This document shows, piece after piece, positions 57,297 to 64,000 of a stretch of DNA of 64,000 bases. The translations under genes and the position numbers were made by a program. The notes beneath the pieces were generated by a model. That model worked only from the letters and a program-made list of their open reading frames with translations, was not told where the DNA came from and made no database searches. Where the stretch lies: the NCBI GenBank assembly GCA_043228905.1, contig JBHGNT010000018.1, forward strand, positions 7,874,001 through 7,938,000. The letters are read 5' to 3'. How positions within the stretch are numbered: the stretch's first letter is position 1; each line of letters begins with the position of its first letter. This DNA is from Azolla caroliniana. Taxonomy: Eukaryota > Polypodiophyta.

Positions 57297-57369
57297 CACA
57301 CGAAGAAGGGGTCGAACCTTCGGTCTTTTGCTTAGGAAACAAACGCTCTATCCACTAAGTTACAAGTGC
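57297..57369 (-). pseudogene. tRNA-Arg(CCU)-like copy 36
   Basis: The acceptor 3' strand TTCGTGT mispairs. The anticodon stem TTTGT/GCAAA is paired. Paralog of copy 19. Confidence 0.65.
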
Positions 57370-57563
57370 GAAATGCTTGCTTCTAAAGAAAGAGTCGATG
57401 ATCCTATTAATTCGCCTAACAATACTAAGATACTCCACGAGACAATAAATGTGGAGTATATGAGTATTGTTCCGCACATTAGATTGGTTAAACGTCGATC
57501 TTCGACACATAAAGCAATTCAGTTCTTCTAAACCGAAATGACATATCTAATCATTATTTCAGT

Positions 57564-57636
57564 CGCACTAGGAAGGGGTCGAACCTTCGGCCTTCTGCTT
57601 AGGAACCAGACGCTCTATCCAGTGAGCTACAAGTGC
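57564..57636 (-). tRNA. tRNA-Arg(CCU) copy 37
   Basis: Consensus except G31-G39 and one D-loop base. Paralog of copy 20, whose anticodon stem and T loop carry extra changes. Confidence 0.65.
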
Positions 57637-58193
57637 GAAATCCTTGCTCCCAAAGAAAGAGTCGATGATCCTATTCATTCTTCTTATTACTAAGAAATCC
57701 ATACGAGACAATAAATGTGGAGTATATGAGTATTGTTACGCACATGAGAATGGTTAAACGTCGTTCTTCGACACAGAAAGCAATTCAGTTCTTCTAAACC
57801 GAAATGACATATCTAATCATTATTTCTAAACCGAACAGCTTAATTAAAGCTCCCAAATGAATATTCGTCATCGCTTTCTGAGGAAGTTCGAGAAATCCAT
57901 CTGAGTGGCTAAATGCGAAATACCTCATTCATTTTGGTTACTTGGGACCCATTCCAATGTGACTTTTTGCTCTCATGTAAACCCTTAATGCGTAATACAA
58001 CTCTAGAGTTTTGCATTTGTTGTGTCCTAGAACTACCCATAGTTTTTGGAAATTTGTTTTTAGCACACAAGACCATAAATGTGAAGTATCTTAGTATTGT
58101 TACGCACATTAGATTGGTTAAACCTCCAACTTCGACATATAAACCAATTCCAATCTTGTTAACCCAAATCACATTTATGATCATTATTTCAAT

Positions 58194-58266
58194 CGCACTA
58201 GGAAGGGGTCGAACCTTCGGCCTTCTACTTAGGAAACAGACACTTTATCCGCTAAGCTACAAGTAC
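58194..58266 (-). pseudogene. tRNA-Arg(CCU)-like copy 38
   Basis: The acceptor 5' strand GTACTTG breaks pair 2. The D arm is altered. Confidence 0.6.
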
Positions 58267-58708
58267 GAAATGTTTGCTCCGAAAGAAAGAGTCGGTGGTC
58301 TTATTAATTATTTTAATTAATAATAAATGGATCTGAGTTGACGTATTTATAATCAATTTATGTGGACTTCTTAAATACAACTCACAATCGAATACTCGTA
58401 ATTGATTTTTGAGGAAGTACGGAAAATCTATAGGAGTGTCTAAATAAGAAATACCTTATTCATTTTGGTTACTTGCAACCCATCACACTGAGTTTTTGCT
58501 TCCATGGTAATCCTTTAATGCATAATACAGAAGTAGAGTTTTGCATTTGTTGGGTCCTCGAACTGCTTAGAGTTTGACTATACGAGACCATAAATATGGA
58601 ATATCTTAGTAATGTTACGCACATGAGATTGGTTAAACCTGAATTTTCGACACATAAAGCAATTCAGTTCTTCTGAACCGAAATGACATATCTAATCATT
58701 ATTTCAGT

Positions 58709-58781
58709 CGTACTAGGAAGGGGTCGAACCTTCGGCCTTCTGCTTAGGAAATAGACGCTCTTTCCACTGAGCTACAAGTGC
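58709..58781 (-). tRNA. tRNA-Arg(CCU)-like copy 39
   Basis: Acceptor pair 2 is mismatched, A30-C40 is mismatched, and there is one D-loop change. Confidence 0.5.
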
Positions 58782-59244
58782 GAAATCCTTGCTCCCAAAG
58801 AAAGAGTCGATGATCCTATTAATTCTTCTAAATATTAATAAATGCATCTGAGTTGAAGTATTTAAAATCAATTTATGTGAACTGCCTAATTAAAGCTCAC
58901 AAATGAATCATCGTCCTGAATGGATTTTTGAGGAGGTATTGTAAATCTATATGAGTGGATAAATACCAAATACCTCCTTCTTTTTGGTTCCTTGGGACCC
59001 ATTCCAGAGTGTCTTTTTGCTTTAATGGTAAACCCGTCATGCGCAATACAACAATAGTGTTTTGCATTTGTTGTGTCGTGGAACCACTTATATTTTTTGG
59101 AAAATTATTTTTACTATATGAGACCATAAAAGTGGAGTATCTTAGTATTGTTAGCCAAATGAGATTGGTTAAACCTGGATCTTCGACGCATAAACGAATT
59201 CCAGTCTAATGAACCGAAATGACATTTCTGATCATTATTTCAAT

Positions 59245-59317
59245 CGCACTAGCAAGAGGTCGAACTGTCGGCCTTCTGCTTAGGAAACTGGCGTTCTATC
59301 GACTGAGCTACAAGTGC
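59245..59317 (-). pseudogene. tRNA-Arg(CCU)-like copy 40
   Basis: The T stem is changed at several positions, and the anticodon and D stems are damaged. Confidence 0.65.
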
Positions 59318-59775
59318 AAAATTCTTGCTTCGAAAGAAAGAGTCAATGGTCCTATTAATTCTTCTATGTATTAATAAATGCATCTGAGTTGAAGTATTTA
59401 AAATCAATTTATGTGGATTGCTTAATTACAACTCACGACTGAATCCTCATAATTAATTTTTGAGGAAGTACGGAAAATCTATAGGAGTGTCTACATTCGA
59501 AATACCTCATTCATTTTGGTTACTTGCGACCCATCACACTATGAGTTTTTGCTTCCATGGTAATCCTTTAATACAGAATATAGAAGTGGAGTTTGCAGTC
59601 GTTGGGTCCTAGAACCGCTTATAATTTGTGAAAATTTGATTTCACTATAGGAGACCATAAACATGGAATATCTTAGTATTGTTACGCACATGAGATTGGT
59701 TAAACGTGGATCTTCGACACATAATGCAATTCAGTTCTTCTAAACCGAAATGACATATCTAATCATTATTTGAGT

Positions 59776-59848
59776 CACACTAGGAAGGGGTCGACCCTTC
59801 GGCCTTCTGCTTAGGAACCAGACGCTCTATCCACTGAGCTACAAGTGC
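59776..59848 (-). tRNA. tRNA-Arg(CCU)-like copy 41
   Basis: T54 of the T loop is changed to G (GTCGACC). G31-G39 is mismatched, and acceptor pair 1 is G-U. Confidence 0.5.
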
Positions 59849-60041
59849 GAAATCCTTGCTCCCAAAGAAAGAGTCGATGATCCTATTAATTCATCTTATT
59901 ACTAAGAAATCCATACGAGACAATAAATGTGGAGTATATGAGTATTGTTACGCACATGAGATTGGTTAAACGTCGATCTTTGACACGTAAACGAATTCTA
60001 GTCTAATGAACCGAAATGACATTTCTGATCATTATTTCAAG

Positions 60042-60114
60042 CACACTAGGAAGGGGTCGAACATTCGGCCTTCTGCTTAGGAAACAGACGCTCTATCCAC
60101 TGAGCTACAAGTGT
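60042..60114 (-). tRNA. tRNA-Arg(CCU) copy 42
   Basis: Acceptor pair 1 is A-U, changed on both strands. There is one T-stem mismatch; the rest is consensus. Confidence 0.6.
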
Positions 60115-60279
60115 GAAATCCTATAAATTCATCTTATTACTAAGAAATGCATACGAGACAATAAATGTGGAGTATATGAGTATTGTTACGCACATGAGAT
60201 TGGTTAAATGTCGATCTTCGACACATAAATCAATTCAGTTCTTTTTAACCAAAATGACATATCTAATCATTATTTCAGT

Positions 60280-60352
60280 CGCACTAGGAAGGGGTCGAAC
60301 CTTCGGCCTTCTGCTTAGGAACCAGACGCTCTATCCACTAAGCTACAAGTGC
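60280..60352 (-). tRNA. tRNA-Arg(CCU) copy 43
   Basis: G31-G39 mismatch and one D-stem change (GCTT). Other arms are consensus. Confidence 0.6.
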
Positions 60353-60546
60353 GAAATCCTTGCTCCCAAAGAAAGAGTCGATGATCCTATTCATTCTTCT
60401 TATTACTAAGAAAACCCATACGCGACAATAAATGTGGAGTATATGAGTATTGTTACGCACATGAGATTGGTTAAACTTCGATCTTTGAAACCTAAACGAA
60501 TTCTGGTCTAATGAACCGAAATGACATTTCTGATCATTATTTTAGG

Positions 60547-60619
60547 CGCACTAGGAAGGGGTCGAACCTTCGGCCTTCTGCTTAGGAAACAGACGCTCTA
60601 TCCACTGAGCTACAAGTGC
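60547..60619 (-). tRNA. tRNA-Arg(CCU) copy 44, perfect consensus
   Basis: Identical to copy 26 over all 73 bases. Confidence 0.88.
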
Positions 60620-60812
60620 GAAATCCTTGCTCCCAAAGAAAGAGTCGATGATCCTATTAATTCTTCTTATTACTAAGAAATGCATACGAGATAATAAATG
60701 TGGAGTTTATGAGTATTGTTACGTACATCAGATTGGTTAAACTTTGATCTTTGACACCTAAACGAATTCTGGTCTAATGAACCGAAATGACATTTCTGAT
60801 CATTATTTTAGG

Positions 60813-60885
60813 CGCACTAGGAAGGGGTCGAACCTTCGGCCTTCTGCTTAGGAAACAGACGCTCTATCCACTGAGCTACAAGTGC
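60813..60885 (-). tRNA. tRNA-Arg(CCU) copy 45, perfect consensus
   Basis: Identical to copy 44, one 266-bp unit away. The spacers are also almost identical. Confidence 0.88.
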
Positions 60886-61078
60886 GAAATCCTTGCTCCC
60901 AAAGAAAGAGTTGATGGTCCTATTAATTCTTCTTATTACTAAGAAATGCATACGAGACAATAAATGTGGAGTATATGAGTATTGTTACGCACATCAGATT
61001 GGTTAAACTTCGATCTTTGACACCTAAACGAATTCTAGTCTAATGAACCGAAATGACATTTCTCATCATTATTTCGAA

Positions 61079-61151
61079 TGCACTAGGAAGGGGTCGAACC
61101 TTCGGCCTTCTGCTTAGGAAACAGACGCTCTATCCACTGAGCTACAAGTGC
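61079..61151 (-). tRNA. tRNA-Arg(CCU) copy 46
   Basis: Consensus body with discriminator A in place of G. Confidence 0.86.
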
Positions 61152-61350
61152 GAAATCCTTGCTCCCAAACAAAGAGTCGGAAGCAATGATCTTATTAATT
61201 CTTTTTATTACTAAGAAATGGATACGAGACAATAAATGTGGAGAATGTGAGTATTGTTACGCACATGAGATTGGTTAAACTTTGATCTTTGACACATAAA
61301 CGAATTCTAGTCTAATGAACCGAAATAACATTTCTGATCATTATTTCAAG

Positions 61351-61423
61351 CGCACTAGGAAGGGGTCGAACCTTCGGCCTTCTGCTTAGGAAACAGACGC
61401 TCTATCCACTGAGCTACAAGTGC
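61351..61423 (-). tRNA. tRNA-Arg(CCU) copy 47, perfect consensus
   Basis: Identical to copies 26, 44 and 45. Confidence 0.88.
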
Positions 61424-61880
61424 GAAATGCTTGGTCCAAAGAAAGAGTCAGTGATTCTATTAATTGTTCTAATTAATAATCAATGCATCTGAGTTGACGT
61501 ATTTATAATCAATTTATGTGAACTGCTTAATTAAAGCTCACAAATGAATATTCGTCATCGCTTTCTAAGGAAGTACGAGAAATCTATCTGAGTGGCTAAA
61601 TGCGAAATACCTCATTGATTTTGGTTACTTGGAACCCATTCCAATGTGACTTTTTGCTCTCATGGTAAACCCTTAATGCGTAATACAAGCTAGAGTTATG
61701 CATTTGTTGTGTCCTAGAACTACCCATAGTTTTTGGAAATTTGTTTGTACTAGACGAGACCATAAATGTGGAGTATGTTAGTATTGTTATGCACATTAGA
61801 TTGGTTAAACCTCCAACTTCGACATATAAACCAATTCCAATCTTGTTAACCCAAATGACATTTATGATCATTATTTCAAT

Positions 61881-61953
61881 CGCACTAGGAAGTGGTCGAA
61901 CCTTCAGCCTTCCACATAGGAAACAGACACTTTATCCGCTGATCTACAAGTAC
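61881..61953 (-). pseudogene. tRNA-Arg(CCU)-like copy 48
   Basis: T stem, variable loop, anticodon arm and D arm are all altered. Confidence 0.7.
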
Positions 61954-62409
61954 GAAATGCTTGCTCCGAAAGAAAGAGTCGATGGTCCTATTAATTATTC
62001 TAATTAATAATAAATGGATCTGAGTGGACGTATTTATAATCAATTTATGTGAACTGCTTAATTAAAACTCACAATCGAATACTCGTAATTGATTTTTGAG
62101 GAAGTACGGAAAATCTATAGGAGTGTCTAAATAAGAAATACCTTATTCATTTTGGTTACTTGCGACCTGTTATACTGAGTTTTTGCTTCCATGGTAATCC
62201 TTTAATGCATAATACAGAAGTAGAGTTTGGATTTCTTGTGTCCTCGAACCGCTTAGAGTTTGTGGAAATGTGATTTGACTATACAAGACCATAAATATGG
62301 AATATCTTAGTAATGTTACCCACATGAGATTGGTTAAACCTCAATTTTCGACAAATAAAGCAATTCAGTTCTTCTGAACCGAAATGACATATCTAATCAT
62401 TATTTCATT

Positions 62410-62482
62410 CGCACTAGGAAGGGGTCGAACCTTCGGCCTTCTGCTTAGGAAACAGACGCTCTATCCACTAAGCTACAAGTGC
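62410..62482 (-). tRNA. tRNA-Arg(CCU) copy 49
   Basis: Consensus except one D-stem base (GCTT opposite GAGC). Confidence 0.78.
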
Positions 62483-62945
62483 GAAATCTTTGCTCCCAAA
62501 GAAAGAGTCGATGATCCTATTAATTCTTCTAATTAATAATAAATGCATCTGAGTTGAAGTATTTATAATCAATTTATGTGAACTGCCTAATTAAAGCTCA
62601 CAAATGAATCATCGTCCTGAATGGATTTTTGAGGAGGTATTGTAAATCTATATTAGTGGATAAATTCCAAATACCTCCTTCTTTTTGGTTCCTTGGGACC
62701 CATTACAGAGTGTCTTTTTGCTTTAATGGTAAACCCGTCATGCGCAATACAACAATAGTGTTTTGCATTTGTTGTGTCGTAGAACCACTTATATTTTTTG
62801 GAAAATTATTTTTACTATATGAGACCATAAAAGTGGAGTATCTTAGTATTGTTAGCCAAATGAGATTGGTTAAACCTGGATCTTCGACGCATAAACGAAT
62901 TCCAGTCTAATGAACCGAAATGACATTTCTGATCATTATTTTAAT

Positions 62946-63018
62946 CGCACTAGGAAGGGGTCGAACTTTCGGCCTTATGCTTAGGAAACAGGCGCTCTAT
63001 CGACTGAGCTACAAGTGC
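62946..63018 (-). tRNA. tRNA-Arg(CCU)-like copy 50
   Basis: C27-A43 and further anticodon-stem mismatch, one T-stem change, and one D-loop change. Confidence 0.5.
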
Positions 63019-63212
63019 GAAATGCTTGCTTCTAAAGAAAGAGTCGATGATCCTATTAATTCGGCTAACAATACTAAGATACTCCACGAGAAAATAAATG
63101 TGGAGTATATGAGTATTGTTACGCACATGAGATTGGTTAAACGTCGATCTTCGACACATAAAGCAATTTAGTTCTTCTAAACCGAAATGACATATCTAAT
63201 CATTATTTCAGT

Positions 63213-63285
63213 CGCACTAGGAAGGGGTCAAACCTTCGGCCTTCTGCTTAGGAACCAGACGCTCTATCCAGTGAGCTACAAGTCC
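63213..63285 (-). tRNA. tRNA-Arg(CCU)-like copy 51
   Basis: The T loop is TTTGACC (C56 lost), there is an acceptor mismatch at pair 2, and G31-G39 is mismatched. Confidence 0.45.
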
Positions 63286-63478
63286 GAAATCCTTGCTCCC
63301 AAAGAAAGAGTCGATGATCCTATTCATTCTTCTTATTACTAAGAAATCTAGACGAGACAATAAATGTCGAGTATATGAGTATTGTTACGCACATGAGAAT
63401 GGTTAAACGTCGATCTTCGACACAGAAAGCAATTCAGTTCTTCTAAACCGAAATGACATATCTAATCATTATTTCAGT

Positions 63479-63551
63479 CGCACTAGGAAAGGGTCGAACC
63501 TTCGGCCTTCTGCTTAGGAAACAGACGCTCTATCCATTGAGCTACAAGTGT
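63479..63551 (-). tRNA. tRNA-Arg(CCU) copy 52
   Basis: A1-C72 mismatch and one T-stem G-U. The anticodon arm is consensus. Confidence 0.6.
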
Positions 63552-63736
63552 GAAATCCTTGCTCCCAAAGAAAGAGTCGATGATCCTATTAATTCTTCTA
63601 ATTAATAATAAATGCATACGAGACAATAAATGTGGAGTATATGAGTATTGTTATGTATATGAGTATATGATCTTTGACACCTAAACGAATTCTGGTCTAA
63701 TTGAACCGAAATGACATTTCTGATCATTATTTCAAG

Positions 63737-63809
63737 CGCACTAGGAAAGGGTCGAACCTTCGGCCTTCTGCTTAGGAAACAGACGCTCTATCCATTGAGC
63801 TACAAGTGT
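63737..63809 (-). tRNA. tRNA-Arg(CCU) copy 53
   Basis: Same tRNA sequence as copy 52, 258 bp away. Last complete copy in the window. Confidence 0.6.
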
Positions 63810-64000
63810 GAAATCCTTGCTCCCAAAGAAAAAGTCGACGATCCTATTAATTCTGCTAATTAATAATAAATGCATTTGAGTTGACGTATTTATAATCAAT
63901 TTATGTGGACTGCTTAATTAAAGATCACAAATAAATATTGGTCATCGCTTTCTGAGGAAGTACGAGATATCTATCTGAATGGCTAAATGCGAAATACCTC

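Larger units (their letters stand above)
33000..64000 (-). repeat. tRNA-Arg(CCU) satellite: tandem array of tRNA-bearing units, continues past window
   Basis: Each unit carries one minus-strand tRNA-type gene plus a conserved spacer. Long units are about 530 bp (33.0-36.0 and 45.7-50.9 kb). Short units are about 240-285 bp (mostly 51.3-63.8 kb) and lack the middle of the long spacer. I count 53 tRNA copies, 7 left and 46 right of the Penelope-like insertion. The consensus minus strand has acceptor GCACTTG/CTAGTGC with a 6:67 U-U mismatch, D arm GCTC..GAGC, anticodon loop TTCCTAA (CCU), variable loop AGGCC, T arm GAAGG-TTCGACC-CCTTC and discriminator G. Box A and box B are intact in many copies. 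A CAA triplet sits about 8-10 bases upstream, as in plant tRNA genes. No run of four or more T follows within roughly 40 bases of the 3' end, so there is no obvious pol III terminator. Confidence 0.95.

Noticed and set aside
33314-63159. Many similar 60-150 codon frames across the array (for example IRNVI...RTGLCVED and MTFLIIIS...RRGRTFGLL types)
   Set aside because: They repeat only because the satellite repeats. They start and stop within spacer and tRNA sequence and show no codon-level conservation.
33000-64000. CRISPR-like array
   Set aside because: The repeated segment is long, is a tRNA gene and diverges gradually; spacers are themselves homologous and there are no cas genes.

Overview
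The window is plant nuclear DNA. The evidence is a complete, intron-split ABCE1/RLI gene of plant type with GT-AG introns, nested Ty3/gypsy and Ty1/copia LTR retrotransposons, a hAT transposon with an 8-bp target duplication, and tRNA genes with a plant-style upstream CAA motif. The species cannot be named from the sequence. Only ABCE1 looks like an ordinary intact host protein gene; nearly all the rest is repetitive.

Layout. 1-13832 is a stack of nested retroelements, all on the minus strand. A copia element (12631-13832) was hit by a gypsy element with zinc-knuckle gag (9268-12630). That element was hit by a second gypsy element (1-9267) and, in its LTR, by a solo LTR (11421-12530). The second gypsy element was itself hit in integrase by another solo LTR (2546-3269). 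14096-17212 is a decayed hAT transposon. 18259-18695 is a roughly 30-bp minisatellite. 19470-22338 is a decayed copia element. 23712-30537 is ABCE1 (minus strand, 11 coding exons, 605 residues), the ribosome-recycling ATPase.

From about 33000 to the end of the window, roughly 31 kb is a tandem array whose unit (about 270 or 530 bp) carries one minus-strand tRNA-Arg(CCU)-type gene. I count 53 copies, from perfect cloverleaves to clear pseudogenes. A few have changed anticodons: CAU, UCU, CCG, CUC, CGU, UGU and CUU. The array runs off the right edge.

The array is split by a Penelope-like retroelement (36031-45731, minus strand). It has about 340-bp flanking pseudo-LTRs, each with a recognisable hammerhead ribozyme, and a Penelope-type reverse transcriptase with one in-frame stop. 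No GIY-YIG endonuclease is visible. A copia element (36592-41145, target duplication GACTT) sits in the 3' end of the Penelope-like element.

The most notable points are the tRNA-Arg satellite with anticodon-shifted members, the hammerhead-bearing Penelope-like element inside it, the foldback made at a solo LTR end, and tRNA-like pol III promoter modules inside two gypsy LTR families.
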